A DNA stretch of 64,000 bases from Terebella lapidaria (GCA_949152475.1 OX424566.1:11493177-11557176); one strand, 5' to 3'; positions 1 through 12,090 are shown, numbered from the stretch's first letter. Notes: a model not told the origin generated them from the sequence alone. Numbers and translations are program-made.

Positions 1-3000
1 TCTGAGCAGAACTTAAGTTCTCAACTGTGAAAGGTCCAACTAGTTGTGATAGGAGGGGGGCACAGGTGGCGAGCATCTTGAGCCGGGCAGCTCGATAGGT
101 TGGGCAATGTAGAATGTAATGAATGGTATCCTCGTTGCAGAAGCCACAGCTTCCACAAACTGAACTATTAATGAAGTTATATTTCTTCCTATGACTGTTT
201 AGTCCACTTAGCCCCATTCGCATACGAGCCTGATGTACAGGACCACGGCCTGTACCGTAACAATATAAGGGGTTACTCTCTGGGGAAAATGAATCGTTAA
301 TCCTTCGCTTGAATACAGGAAAAGAAGGGGCCAATTTTATAGAAGAACTTAAATTATTCCATGCAGCTGCAGCGGAAATGAAAAATGATTTCTTATAGGC
401 AAGTGTCCGAGCTCGGGGAACTCTTAGGTCTCTAGCATTCCGTACTTCATAATGATGTGTTGCGGAAACCACGCCCGGGCAGAGTTCAGAGAGATACGGC
501 GGAGTAAGGCCATTCATTACTTTATACATCATGCATAACCGATAATAATTTCGTCGCACCTTTAGTGTGGGCCATCCCAAGTCATTGAGCAGGGCAGTAT
601 TACTGACTGAATTATAAGCACCAGTGCATGTCAACGCTGATGATCTCTGGACCCGCTCCAAGGCACCCGACAGATAATCTGGACAGTTGTTATGTATCAA
701 ATTTCCATATTCCAAAATAGGTCTAATAAAAGTGGTATAAATAGTCTCCTTACATTTCCTTGGCAATACATAAGCCAATCTTTTCAGCATATTCAACATG
801 GGCCCAGCTTTAGAAATCCGATCATGGATATGCATGTCCCAAGTCATGTCTTCTGTGAAAATAATTCCCAGATGTCTATGTTGAGCCACTCTAGAAATTT
901 CTTGCTTATTAAAAATAATAGGATCATAATTTAATCTGTCTTTTTTTCTCGAGAACACGATCATATTAGATTTTATGGCGCTGAATGAGACAGCCCATTG
1001 ACCGGCCCATTGATTCAATGTTTCGAGATCTAGGTTCAATTCCATGATGTTTTTTCTTGGGTCAGTAATTACTTTCATGAGGCATGTATCATCTGCATAT
1101 AGGAAAATATCACTCTCAATACCAACAGTTATGTCATTAATGAAAACTAGAAATAACAGTGGTCCCAGAATAGACCCCTGGGGAACACCTGCGCCTATGC
1201 CGAGAAAAGGAGACTGCTGACCTTGAATGACCACGCGTTGTGATCTGTTCATCAAGTAATCAACTATCCATGATAACATTGGTCCTGAAACACCTATTGA
1301 TTGAAGTTTATGAATCAAGCCGGCATGCCATACTCTGTCGAATGCCTTGGAGATGTCCAGAAATACCATACAAACATCCATATGCATGTCAAGATTCTGA
1401 TATATATTATGTGTTAACATGACCAACTGATTCATTGCTGAATCCAACGGTTTAAATCCCGAATTTCTCCATGTTAAGAGACCGTTCGTCAGACAGTAGT
1501 TATACAACTGATTGAATACAAGACGTTCTAGTACTTTCCCCAGAACAGAAATTAAGGACACAGGTCTATAATTTGATTTGATATTGCTGTCACCTTTTTT
1601 ATAAAGAGGTGTAATATTGGCCCGTTTCCACAAGTCAGGATATTTTCCAGTACGTAGTGAAAAATTAAATAGATCGGTTATATGACCACATACAGAAGGA
1701 GATACATTTCTTAGAAGTCTATTGCTTATGCCATCTGGGCCATTCGCTTTGTTCGTATCGAGATGAGAGAGCACGTTCAACACATCATTGTACTGAACAC
1801 GTACATCTGTGAAACGGGAACATGTTGTATAAAACAAGGGTGGCATTGCACTGGGGGGTTCAAGGATCGAACACTGTTCAGCAAAATATTCATTTAGTAA
1901 CGTAGTTTTGCCTATATTTGTCGAATAGCTTGACCCATTATCAATGAGAGTTGGAATACCAGAATTTACCTTTGCGCCCAATAAGCTTTTGGCCACCTTC
2001 CAATATTCCTATGGTGTTACGGGATTATTTAATTTATTAACCATCTTTTCATTATATGCCTTTTTTGCAAGAATACGAACAATTTTTGATCTCCTGCGCT
2101 CCTCTTTATAAATTTCATAATGATATGGATTGCCGGTACGGCGGTAACGCTTATGCCATCTATCCCGAACAGAGTCAGCGTGCCGACATGCACTGGTAAC
2201 GTACGGTTTATCTCCTGGTCTAATTACAACGGATTTAAAAGGTATGAATGTCTTTGACGTGTCCAAAATAAAATCCGTGAATTTAGCGGTCCGAGTGTCA
2301 ATATCATCAGCAATATCGAATGAAAAATTATTCAGGGCTTCGCTCAAATCAGGATAATTCGCATTTGAGTAGTCCCAGATATCCCTACGATATGGCTTAT
2401 CTTTGATGTAAGAAAATGCACAGCTGCATGAAACAATACAATGGTCCATGTTTGATAAAGGTGAGTGAACCTGTATATCTGATAAATATCCTGGTGAATC
2501 AGTGATTATTAGATCCAACAACGTGGCTGAAGTTTCAGTGTATCTTGTTGGCTCTGAGACCAGCTGGTGCAAATTGTACGAGTTAAGAACATCTACAAAA
2601 GCTAATCTCAGCTCACTAGAACGATGGTCATCATCCCATTCTAAACATCTATCGTTGAAGTCACCAGTGATTATGATGCAGTCTACGTCCAGTAGCAGGA
2701 CATTGTCCATACTAAACTGGAACGATTCTATAAACCTCTGCACATTAACAGACAAATTATTAGTAATGGGTGGACGATAATAGACCGACACCAGGAGTTT
2801 ATCGGATCCAATGTTTACTTGAATCCAAATGCATTCAACTGAGTTAGACTCCAAATCGTCGCGTCTAATCGATATTAAATTTCTTGAGACATAGATTAAC
2901 ACTCCACCACCATGTCTGTTTCTGTCCCGTCTATAAGTGTAATACCCATCAACTGATACATCATTATCCACTATTGATGGATCTAGCCATGTTTCACTAA

Positions 3001-3321
3001 TACAAATGATGTCCATCTTATTTTGCAGTGCAAAGTGTGCTATTTCATCCAGTTTGAAATTAGCATTTGTCGAACGATCATGTGTTCCTAGACTGCGAGC
3101 ATTCATATGACAGATCTTGATGACAGATCATGGTTCGGTCCCGGATTCATATGCACATCACCAGCAAGTAACAGGAGTAAAGTAATCATAACAATGACCC
3201 TCATGCTGTGGATCGCAGTCCGACCACTATTGAGAGGAATGCATTTGACTTTGATGGGTCGTCCATAACAGAACACATGCCACAGTCCTATAGCTGCCCT
3301 ATACTGCCCGATACCTATCAT
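1..3321 (-). pseudogene. LINE ORF2, copy 1: APE endonuclease and reverse transcriptase, partial
   Basis: ORF2 performs target-primed reverse transcription: an AP-like endonuclease nicks DNA and the RT copies the element RNA. Visible here are a leader with a 2A-like GDVHMNPGP (3136-3162), endonuclease motifs ISETWL, YYRPP, ITGDFN and LLDLIITDSP, RT motifs NYRPVSL, LDISKAFDRVWH, GVPQGSILGPLLF and FLYADD (YADD codons 1088-1099), and a C-terminal CGSCG...HYILHC cluster that reaches the window edge. The start is taken as the ATG at 3321 in the context accATGa, matching copy 2; an in-frame ATG at 3339 also exists. The gene is broken by a one-base frameshift near 3106-3125, where the leader frame shifts relative to NARSLG, and by a TAG at 2009-2011 where copy 2 has Lys. 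The frame from 2008 to position 1 reads open in every stretch I translated. Confidence 0.92.
3136..3162 (-). other. 2A-like motif in ORF2 leader, copy 1
   Basis: These codons read GDVHMNPGP, directly after a hydrophobic run of Leu residues. The known ribosome-skipping 2A consensus is D(V/I)ExNPGP. All key residues are present except the Glu, which is His. Copy 2 has GDVHTNPGP at the same place. Whether the His form still skips cannot be judged from sequence. Confidence 0.7.
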
Positions 3322-3482
3322 GGTGGGTAATAATAGCATATGATATTGATGAGCAGGCCACGTTCGCCCCCCTCAGAGCGAAATAATTTTGGAAGATATA
3401 TACATGCATGTGGAACGAGATCAAGGTTCATCAGAGCCGTTCTGGCGAACAAACTTTCTTGTTTACAGACATATCTTGGCAT
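3318..3482 (-). CDS. Small ORF overlapping the ORF2 start, LINE copy 1
   Basis: A 54-codon frame from the ATG at 3482 ends with Pro-Pro-stop, and its TGA shares bases with the ORF2 ATG (ATGA, 3321-3318). Without requiring ATG the frame is open to 3557. Copy 2 has a frame in the same place (53935-54132) that also ends in Pro-Pro-stop with the same ATGA overlap, and both contain RSEGG followed by LIN. The N-terminal halves are unlike each other, so the conservation could reflect a nucleotide motif (CTCTGAGGGGGGCG) and not a protein. I do not recognise a family. Confidence 0.3.
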   Translation of the reverse strand: MPRYVCKQESLFARTALMNLDLVPHACIYLPKLFRSEGGERGLLINIICYYYPP

Positions 3483-3557
3483 TGTTGTAAGTAGCAGCGG
3501 ACCTGTAATGAGATTGGACAACGCATTAAGAAAAAGTAACCAATAGCTCGAATGCAA

Positions 3558-3935
3558 TGTAAAGGTGGAACATACACATTACAAAAACGATAGCAGTTCG
3601 TGATCATACAGAACCGTGTTATATGGTTGCAGTTATATACAAGATCATAGAAAATATAGTCCATGAATCTCACAATTTGGTTGTTCGATTTGCAAATCGA
3701 ACATTTTTTACAGTAACAAAACAACATAGCACTTGGTTGAATTACACATCGTAATACTTATATTACTCACACGCAGCAAGCCACCAGAACGATTTGCGAA
3801 TGATATACAAGGCATACAATCATACAGTGAACGCATTTGAATCAAATTTATAAACATGGATCAAATACGCGTGCGGTACCAAGTACTATCCACAATATAC
3901 AACCGCCGCAGTTGCTTCGTTTAGTTAGTATCAAA
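3558..3935. other. LINE copy 1 spacer, ORF2-proximal part
   Basis: No gene is seen. It holds a perfect 20-base palindrome centred on tttgcaaa at 3683-3702. It also has a short motif (tagtcc, then atgaatctcacaa) near 3657 that recurs near 5720 on the other side of the satellite array, as if the array grew between two copies of a short repeat. Confidence 0.6.
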
Positions 3936-5535
3936 CACCATAGACTGCAGTTTCATATGTCATGAAATGTACAACGCACACCAACAAACACAGTAATCAC
4001 CATAGAATGCAGTTTCATATGTCAAGAAATGTACAACGCACACCAACCAACATAGCAATCACCATAGAATGCAGTTTCATATGTCACAAAATGTACAACG
4101 CTCACCAACAAACATAGAAATCACCCTAGAATGCAGTTCCATGTCACACAGTGTACCACTCACATCAGCAAACATAGCAAATCACCATAGAATGCAGTTT
4201 CATATGTCAATAAATGTACAAAGCACACCAGCATACATAGCAATCACCCTAGAATGCAGTTTCATGTCACAAAATGTACAACGCTCACCAGCAAACACAG
4301 AAATCACCCTAGAATGCAGTTTCATGTCAAAGAATGTACAACACACATCACCAAACAAAGCGAACACCATAGAATGCAGTCTCATGTGTCAAGAAATGTA
4401 CAACGCACACCAAAAAACATAGGAATCATCATAGAATGCAGTTTCATATGTCACAAAATGTACAACGCTCACCAGCAAACATAGAAATCACCCTCGAATG
4501 CAGTTTCATATCACACAATGTACAACTCACATCAGCAAACATAGCAAATCACCCTAGAATGTAGTTTCATGTCACAGAATGTATAACACACATCAGCAAA
4601 CAAAGCAATCACCATAGAATGCAGTTTCATGTCACAAAATGTACAACGCACACCAGTAAACATAGCAATCACCATAGAATGCAGTTTCATGTCAAGAAAT
4701 GTACAACGCACACCAACAAACATAGGAATCACCATAGAATGCAGTTTCATATGTCACAAAATGTACAACGCTCACCAGCAAACATAGAAATCACCCTCGA
4801 ATGCAGTTTCATATCACACAATGTACAACTCACATCAGCAAACATAGCAAATCACCCTAGAATGCAGTTTCATATGTCAAGAAATGTATAACGCACACCA
4901 ACAAACATAGCAATCACCCTAGAATGCAGTTTCATGTCACAGAATGTATAACACACATCAGCAAACAAAGCAATCACCATAGAATGCAGTTTCATGTCAC
5001 AAAATGTACAACGCACACCAGTAAACATAGCAATCACCATAGAATGCAGTTTCATGTCACAAAATATACAACGCACACCAGCAAACAAAGAAATCACCCT
5101 AGAATGCAGTTTCATGTCACAGAATGTACAACACACATCAGCAAACATAGCAATCACCATAGAATGCTGTTTCATGTCACAAAATGTACAACACACATCA
5201 GCAAACATAGCAATCACCATAGAATGCAGTTTCATGTCACAAAATGTACAACGCAAAGTCACACACCAGCAAACAAAGAAATCACCCTAGAATGCAGTTT
5301 CATGTCACAAAATGTACAACGCACACCAGCAAACATAGCGATCACCATAGATTGCAGTTTCATGTCAAGAGATGTACAATGCACACCAACAAACGTAACA
5401 ATCACCATGGAATCCAATTTTCTATTTCACAACATGTATAACGTACACCAGCAAACATAGCAATCACCATAAATGCACTTTCATGTCAAGAAATATACAG
5501 TGCGCACCAGCAAGCATAGCAATTCCCATCGAATG
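3936..5535. repeat. 60-62 bp tandem array inside the LINE copy 1 spacer
   Basis: About 26 units, each starting caccatagaatgcagtttca and continuing with gtcacaaaatgtacaacgc and a caccagcaaacatag-like block. Units with an extra 'at' before gtca are 62 bp and the others 60 bp; one unit near 5244-5290 is expanded and the last ones decay. Because 60 is divisible by three and the unit lacks stops in several frames, the array yields long repetitive frames on both strands (for example 4924-5460 plus and 4870-5262 minus) encoding 20-residue repeats such as MQFHVTKCTTHT. I regard these frames as by-products. Removing the array leaves a spacer of about 0.96 kb, close to the 995 bp of copy 2. Confidence 0.95.
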
Positions 5536-5880
5536 TACAGAATGCAATGAGTGGAGCATCAACCAAACTATATCAAATGCACATCACATTGTATATAAGA
5601 TTTTATACAGAATTGAAACATTATTGCAAAACAGAATATGAGTAGAGGGATTTAGTTAGATTTGCTTTGGTAGTAGTGTCACTTTTGAGCAGTGCACCAC
5701 CACATCCCAGAAATAAAATGTAGTCCAATGAATCTCACAAACAAATGTCCACGTCACCAAACCATCTGTTCAACTCACATATTATTTGATGAATCATGAA
5801 AGACGAAACCGAGTGTGAAACTGAACAATGCATACCATGCTTGACAACACTACTGAGCATCATCATTCTGCACAAAAAAA
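5536..5880. other. LINE copy 1 spacer, ORF1-proximal part
   Basis: AT-rich sequence between the satellite array and the end of ORF1. I see no gene. It contains the second copy of the short motif shared with 3657. Confidence 0.6.
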
Positions 5881-6975
5881 CTATGATAGTTCACCTCGTA
5901 CAGTCATCAGAATTTGCCCCAGCATGTTTTTACCAGGCCACCTTGACTCGTCGAAAGCAGATTTGTCAGCACGGTCAACACCAGTACCCCAGATCTCGTC
6001 GTGAGGATTGGATTCCGCTAGGCTACGAATTCCAGTGTTGAGAAGAACGGAACGAAGATACGGGGACTGTGTGAACTTTGCCCTAACCGCAGACTCCATC
6101 ACTTCCCTACTTTTGACGGAACTGTTCCAGCTTTTATCACCTCCACCTACGGATTTGCAGAGAGCTTTCTGTTTTGCCGGATACGAAGTGGCCATAACCT
6201 CAGAAGCTAAGAAAGATTCATTGTAATGGATACACTTGTGGTAATAGAAACATTGTTCCACACAATTGAAATGGAGACCGTCTAATTGGAAATTGGCAGG
6301 GTGGAAGTTTGACAGCTGGCTTTGCATACCATAGAACAAAGTCATAACATCATTTGACGTAGACCCGTTACGACTTGAAGGTCAGTAGGGAGAGTGTGTA
6401 GTGTGTCAATGAAATATGGCAAACCATTGATGATGAGTTTGTCATTGGATAGATAGGCGTTTCCCTTATATTTATCCAAGGTTTGGGCATACTCAGCTAT
6501 ACCCTGGAGAACACGTCTACGCCTGCCAATTTCCTCTGGGTTACAGCACTTTATGTACTTCCCACTGGACAGTGTTGAACGTTTTGCAAACACTGCTTCC
6601 TTATCTAGATAGTGGTGGAACTTTGCTATAATAGGACGGGTTTTGTTCTTGTGGAATCTTCCAGATCGATGTACACGTAAGAACATGCGTTTTTCGTATG
6701 GAATACCAAGTTCGCTGAGGGTTTCCGCAATGGGATCCCAACAGTTTTCTCGGGGATTCCACAGAACAAAAGACAATCACGTCGTTGGTACGATTCGACT
6801 TTCAGGAGGCGATCATTCAGTGATATATTGATACGTTTTTGAATGTCATATCCAAATTTCAGATTTTTATTTTCTCCTGAAAGTGTTTCCACTTGATTTG
6901 TCAGTGATTCAACCTTTTTGTCCAAGGTGGATTTTACATCAGCAATTTCGGTGTTTGTTTTATGGTGGGTATTCT
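5881..6975 (-). pseudogene. LINE ORF1 with NADAR domain, copy 1 (5'-truncated, two frameshifts)
   Basis: Three overlapping frames (about 6975-6745, 6750-6342 and 6345-5881) together match copy 2 ORF1 from its coiled coil to its stop. In order they carry a heptad-like coiled coil, the L1-ORF1-like RNA-binding segment (VESYQRRDCLLFCGIPE), its C-terminal domain (RVHRSGR, RPIIAKF, YLSNDKLII) and a NADAR domain (LSNFHPANF, VEQCFYYHK, RAKFTQ, YLRSVLLNT, WG.G.D, WPG, LGQILM). Frameshifts lie near 6740-6755 and 6342-6350. NADAR residues are about 58 percent identical to copy 2 by hand count and the domain itself is uninterrupted over 154 codons (5881-6345). NADAR proteins of the YbiA/DUF1768 family act on ADP-ribose-like N-glycosidic bonds; the role in a retrotransposon is unknown. 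Confidence 0.9.
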
Positions 6976-9841
6976 GATTTTTTTTATCATATTATTTACA
7001 TGCATGTCTATATTGTCGTTGAGTGTGTCTCCATTGACAATATGTCACCAGTCCATTACCTCAGCAAACACATCATGTATCGGATATTACACTGATGACA
7101 CCAAATTATGCACTACCATATAGCTTTTATCACTCGTATGACATGTCACATACCAGGTACAATGGATAATATTTATAACCTCACACGAAGGAATATATCA
7201 ATTGTACTCACTATAAATTTTTGATGCTTTCAGTATTGATGTTGAATTTGGATATACACACGTTTTCTGTTGTTCATTATAACACGGTCAGGGCCGGACC
7301 TGTTCACTATCAGACCGTTATCTTTGGGTTACCAGAACTCATCGTGTGTATGTCTGCATATATCCTAATATCCAATTTGAACCATGAGAATATTTTTTAG
7401 TAAAGTGAAACACAGAGAGCTGGATATTTCCCAAGATATGTTAACAATTATTTATCCCACTATATGAAACACTGATATCGTTCACCTGATATCTCTGTGT
7501 TGATAAGAATAATAGATTATAGAAAATGAGTGAATTGTTAGATCATATTGACCTGAACTTAATTGATTGCTGCTCTTTTAGTCAGTATACAGAGATATAT
7601 ACAGAATCAATTTTTACACTCTGTTTATCGTGATGTATTCTCCATTCAATGTGACACCAAATGATAAGTTATCGGGACGAAGCTGGAGAAAAATTACCTT
7701 CAAAGTTTTGATGATTGATAACTCACTAACTGATCTTTTACTTCAATTTGATCCAGTGAACTACGACGTATGTGGGTGTACTGTCACAGAAATGTGCATA
7801 TGATACATATACCAAGTCATTCAGAAACATACTTGTTCTCTTTTGTAATAGTTTGGTTCACGGAAGACCGTACATAATGAAGCTTGAACAAATTATCAAA
7901 GATCCCATCACCTATTAGTACATTACAATGCAGTTCATTTATATGCTCCCAATAATAGGTTGCCATATAATACCAATTTTATTCACCGAACCAGATAATA
8001 CCGCTTTTTGTGAGGTAACCCATCGTCACACAAAAATGGAACACCTCTTTCTCTTCCGGGAACTTGTTTATCTCTCCAGTGCAAGCCAATCTCACTTTGT
8101 ATAAGCACATTTTTCTCCAATCCATACTCATTTACTGAACGTTTTTATTATACGTTCTTCTGCTGCATTAGAGTGAATCTAAATTACAGCAGGAAGGATG
8201 CAACAAAAGTTTTTTTTTTAAATCAACCAAGATAATAGTGGGAACGGTTGTCACATTTTAAACCACAAAATAGTGTTTTCAAAGTAGAAACATTCAAGCG
8301 CAGATAGCTGATACATGTATATATATTATTTAGTATCAAATTCATTTTCTACTTGATGGTGATTACAGCTTGATAAAACTTTTTGAAAAATTGCAATTGA
8401 AGATAATATTGTTTATATCGTGATCTCCATGTTTGGAATGAGCCATATTTTGTATATTCAAAGCGTAGTCTAGATATGTTAAAAGTAAACTAGTTGCCTT
8501 GGGCTGATAACATGATAGTCAAGTCAAGTGATATACATCCATGTATAGCTGATACACATACTTTTGAAAAGATGGAATTGAAAACTATGAGTTTGCTCCC
8601 GTATTGTCAGAATCCGAAAAACCCATCAAAGCATGGACAGTGTTTTCACTGACACTAGAACATTCCCCAAAAACAATCTGCACCGAATGATACCAGCTAC
8701 GAATGCTTTTCAATCGTGAAAAATCGTGCAATGTGTGTAAAATACCCAGACTGAACTCATGTGATATTGTATACCACCATTGAATACATGCCCACTGTGA
8801 GCTAAAACTTCTAGTGATAAGTTTCCATTGAGTCATGTGCAATAGTAATACACCTTCGGAAATCTCATTGGGAAGATATCAAAACTCACAACACGCGGCA
8901 CGCTTGTACTGTTCATTTGTATGCGGAATATGAGGCATGTTAATTTCTTTAACTGTCAAATTTATCTTCATTTCTCATTAGCTAATAAGAACGACAGTTA
9001 ATCATATTACAACTTTGACAACGTCCTTGAATAAGGACAAATTAAAATTAAAGTTCCTAATCAGTTATATTAACTATATCTCATTTGCATGCACAACTTT
9101 AATTACTTGGTGAACAAATCACATTATAAATTTAAAAAAATATCGAGCAAGCCTCACTTTGTCCTCTGTGTTGCTTCTTGGTACTTCTTATTAAAAATGT
9201 GTAGATCTACCTTTAAATATATGTAATATTATCATACGCTATACAAGCTATTGTAAATAAGGATTCTCTCAAAAGAACTTGCAGGCGCATAAAACAATAT
9301 AAAATATACATATTTTATTGTTAACATCCAAAACCATCACTGATGATTTAGCATAGTTATTTTTATACAAATGTTGCGCCCCAGTTTTTCCAGTATACAT
9401 AAGAATATGAGACTACATGCACAATACAATGATTACACAAGGTCCATTTACCAGTTTGCTATATCTTTTATGTGCATATCCATTTACATTGTATTCAATG
9501 AACATGTCTCTATTGACAATTTGTCACCAGTCCATGACTTCAGCAGACACACCAGGTATCATAAGACACGCTGATGACACACAATAACTAACGTACATAT
9601 TTCCTATATGTTCCCGACTATCTCGAGATAAACAAGCAAGCTTTCATCCTACCTGTAACATGTCATGTTGCATGTACAATGGATATTCATGGATATATTC
9701 ATGGATATTGTTTATACCCGTACAAGTCAGGGATATATAGTCAGTAGTCAATGTGGTTCAGGAACGGGCCTGTTTGGTGTCGGATGATATATTGCTGGAT
9801 TGTCATGTATATTCCTTTGGAGTTGCTGGATCGATGGTTAT
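6976..9841. other. Non-genic AT-rich DNA with diverged duplications
   Basis: No coding region or RNA gene recognised. The block 6998-7200 is repeated at 9465-9740 (shared words: attgacaat, tgtcaccagtccatgac, then gctgatgacac and tgtacaatggata). Parts of 7640-8500 resemble 13370-13560 and 14655-14760, and 8600-8760 resembles 15660-15760 and 17290-17420. Confidence 0.6.
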
Positions 9842-9969
9842 TTTTTTTCAATTTTTTGTTTCGGAGCCTTTATTTTCACATTGAACCATAAGATAATTTG
9901 CCAACTAATGAAAAGTACAGGAAAAAAATAGCCTAAGGGCTAAGATAGGTTACCGGATAATATATAATA

Positions 9970-10230
9970 GTTATTGAAAATAAGGTCACTGGTCAAACTC
10001 GAAATCATGAGAGTATTCCGCATATATGATTTCCTATGAATTCACAATTGATTACTAAGCTGTAAATTCAATAATAAGAGAGATATTAGTCACTATGTCC
10101 TGTGACCTTGAAATCAAAAGTCAAATCAAAGGTCATCAGAATATTCGGCATATATCATTTGCTGCATGTCCAAAATTGAATCCTAAGTTGCAGAGCTAAT
10201 AATGAACATAATTAGCCACTTTGTCCTGTG
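9970..10230. repeat. 128 bp tandem repeat next to the Penelope-like element
   Basis: Two diverged units share cacaattgattactaagctg (10043) and caaaattgaatcctaagttg (10171), a spacing of 128 bases, plus tgaccttgaa and aaggtca words. A further partial unit with the same words lies at 11755-11850, on the other side of the Penelope-like remnant, so that element appears to sit inside this repeat. Confidence 0.6.
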
Positions 10231-10426
10231 AGACCTTGGAAATGACGTCAAAGGATAAATTTTGATAAATTGATCAAAATCGTCGGTGTCACTGCTGGCG
10301 GACGTTAAATCTGTCCCCGAGGATACCATCAACTCAGTAGCCTTCAGGCTTGTGATTAGGTACTTATGTACTTGTCATATATCTATTCCATGGGGTTTGT
10401 TTCAGATTTCTAAATTATTTTCATAG

Positions 10427-11479
10427 GTTGTTGGGCAGTTGTATACTAATTCCATCATGTGTACAGTAGAAACAACTACATTTAACACATTGTCTGCCCC
10501 TGATGACGCCAGTGTGTCTTTGGATAAACTATTTGGTCGGGCTTTGTTTCTATTGCAAAATGTTGTATATTAGGTTGACACACTTTCAAAAGTAACGTCT
10601 ATCAAAACATTTGATTTCTCCACTTTGTACACAACTATACCTCATTCTGAACTGAAATCTCAGCTTAAAAAACTAATCAATAATTCATTTTTCTCTAAAA
10701 AGTGACAACGTCGGTACCACTATATTGTAGTTAAATATAATACCGCTTATTTTGTTAAAGGCGACTCTGATGCCCCATACAAATATACTGAAATAGATGT
10801 GGTAAATATGGTTAATTTTCTGATTGATAATATTTTTGTGGAATTTGGTGGTCGAATATTTCAACAAACTATTGGTATTCCCATGGGTACAAACTGTGCA
10901 CCATTATTGGCAGACCTGTTTTTATACTCATATGAATCAGATTTTATCCAACATTTACAAAGAGGAGGTTCTAAGAAACTAACATGTAATTTTAATTTCA
11001 CTTTCCGATACATAGATGATGTATTGTCGCTAAATAATCCCAAGTTTGGTGATTATTTGGATATCATATATCCTAAGGAACTTGAAATTAAGGATACTAC
11101 AGAATCCGCTAATTTTTCCAACTATCTAGACCTGAGGTTGGAGATTGATAATGATTCTAACCTGTCAACTAGATTATATGACAAACGTGATGATTTCAAT
11201 TTTTCCATAGTCAATTTCCCTTTTCTAAGCAGCAACATTCCTATGTCACCGGCATATGGTGTGTTTGTTTCTCAACTTATACGCTATTCCAGAGCTAGTT
11301 GCAAATATGAGGACTTTGTCTATCGAAGTGCCCAGCTAGTCTCTAAACTGCTACGACAAGGATATGTTTTACCAAGACTTATCGCTGCGTTTAAGAAATT
11401 CTATGGACGTCATCATGATCTGGTTGATAAATACAGCAAATCCATGTCTGCCATGCAACTAGATCTATTTTCATGTTAA
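10427..11479 (+). pseudogene. Penelope-like reverse transcriptase, degenerate
   Basis: The frame reads from before SAPDDASVS through FDFSTLYTTIP, GIPMGTNCAPLLADLF, RYIDDVLS (YIDD codons 11009-11020), DKRDDFNFSIVNFPF, SPAYGVFVSQLIRY and KFYGRHHDLVDKY to a stop at 11479. These are the RT palm motifs and the conserved C-terminal block of this RT group. Two in-frame stops break it: TAG at 10571-10573 and TGA at 10703-10705. Relative to the fragment at 51327-51429 there is also a two-base deletion near 10438. The region from 10706 to the end is continuously open (about 257 codons), so decay is modest. The frame ends soon after the RT with no endonuclease domain. Confidence 0.85.
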
Positions 11480-11725
11480 TTTTGGGGAATTCATGACGGG
11501 TGCCACTAGTGGGGCAGGAAATGCTCACTCTTTCCGGAACACCTGATTTCACCTCCTGATGGCCATTTACGGGGGTTCATGAGTTTCCCTGTCATTTTTG
11601 TTTTCTCTCACTTCGTATGCCTGATATGACTTTCTGTCCCCGGACTATGAGATTGGATAACGGACCCTGTTTTGTTTGCTCGGAATACTTGATACTGGGT
11701 ATTGATTCCACGTCTATTGGCATCA
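11480..11725 (+). other. 3' noncoding end of the Penelope-like element
   Basis: Follows the RT stop directly and contains ggtgccactagtggggcag and tttccggaacacctgatttc. A clear inverted copy lies at 26085-26284, sharing ccggactatgagattggata, ggaccctgttttg and gggtattgattccacgtc, which fixes the 3' end near 11725. Confidence 0.8.
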
Positions 11726-11865
11726 TCAAAATCTGACTATTGGTGGTAATAGATTGATACCTACATTCCTATATGTCCACAATTGATTCCTAAGCTGTAA
11801 AGTTGATAATAAGCGAGATATTAGCCATTTTGCCATTTCTGGCACTCCTAATGCAATGTCCCATG

Positions 11866-11912
11866 ATGAGAACAGTGCCAGGAAAAACCCATCTGGCACT
11901 CTGTGGTTGTCA
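11866..11912. repeat. Fragment related to the 12091-12236 hairpin
   Basis: Shares gtgccag, aaacccatctggcactc with one arm of the nearby hairpin, about 200 bases away. It is probably a partial copy of the same foldback family. Confidence 0.6.
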
Positions 11913-12090
11913 AGCAAAACGTCATGAAAAAAAACGAAAACATTATCATTGCAAAAGCTACGTAACTAAGGCCATGTAAACACCGGCAAAATGGACAGTG
12001 TTTTGGTTTGAAAATTTCGTGGATATTTCCAGTGTTTTGGACAATTCCTACGCCTGCAACTTGCTGTAAGTACCGAAATCGTGCCAGAAA

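Larger units (their letters stand above)
1..6975 (-). mobile_element. LINE copy 1 (non-LTR retrotransposon, 5'-truncated)
   Basis: The minus strand carries, in order, the C-terminal two thirds of ORF1 (6975 down to 5881), a 2.5 kb spacer holding a 1.6 kb satellite array, and ORF2 (3321 down past position 1). Gene order and protein sequence match the full-length copy at 51430-57728, but the two differ at roughly 40 percent of residues, so they are not recent duplicates. The 3' end lies outside the window. The 5' end stops inside the ORF1 coiled coil. From about 6985 rightward the sequence instead aligns with the duplicated host DNA near 9465, which places the junction within about 20 bases of 6975. 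Clade is in the APE-type CR1/L2/Jockey range, judged from motif style only. Confidence 0.9.
10330..11725 (+). mobile_element. Penelope-like retroelement remnant
   Basis: An RT pseudogene (10427-11479) is flanked by noncoding ends. The upstream part (cttgtgattaggtac at about 10350, ctgatgacgc at about 10500) recurs on the minus strand at 57729-57830 and 51327-51429. The 3' part (11480-11725) recurs inverted at 26085-26284. These recurrences define a family with at least three copies here. No GIY-YIG domain follows the RT. The name rests on RT motif style, so a related RT group is possible. Confidence 0.75.

Noticed and set aside
4870..5262. Repetitive minus-strand frame as a real repeat protein
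   Set aside because: Unit length divisible by three without stops produces such frames in several phases and on both strands, so openness is not evidence of coding.
3936..5535. CRISPR-like regular spacing in the 60 bp array
   Set aside because: The whole 60-62 bp unit repeats, with no unique spacers, and the setting is a eukaryotic LINE; it is a tandem satellite.
6976..9841. tRNA, rRNA or small nuclear RNA genes
   Set aside because: None was recognised by eye here or elsewhere in the window. A covariance-model scan would be needed to exclude degenerate ones.
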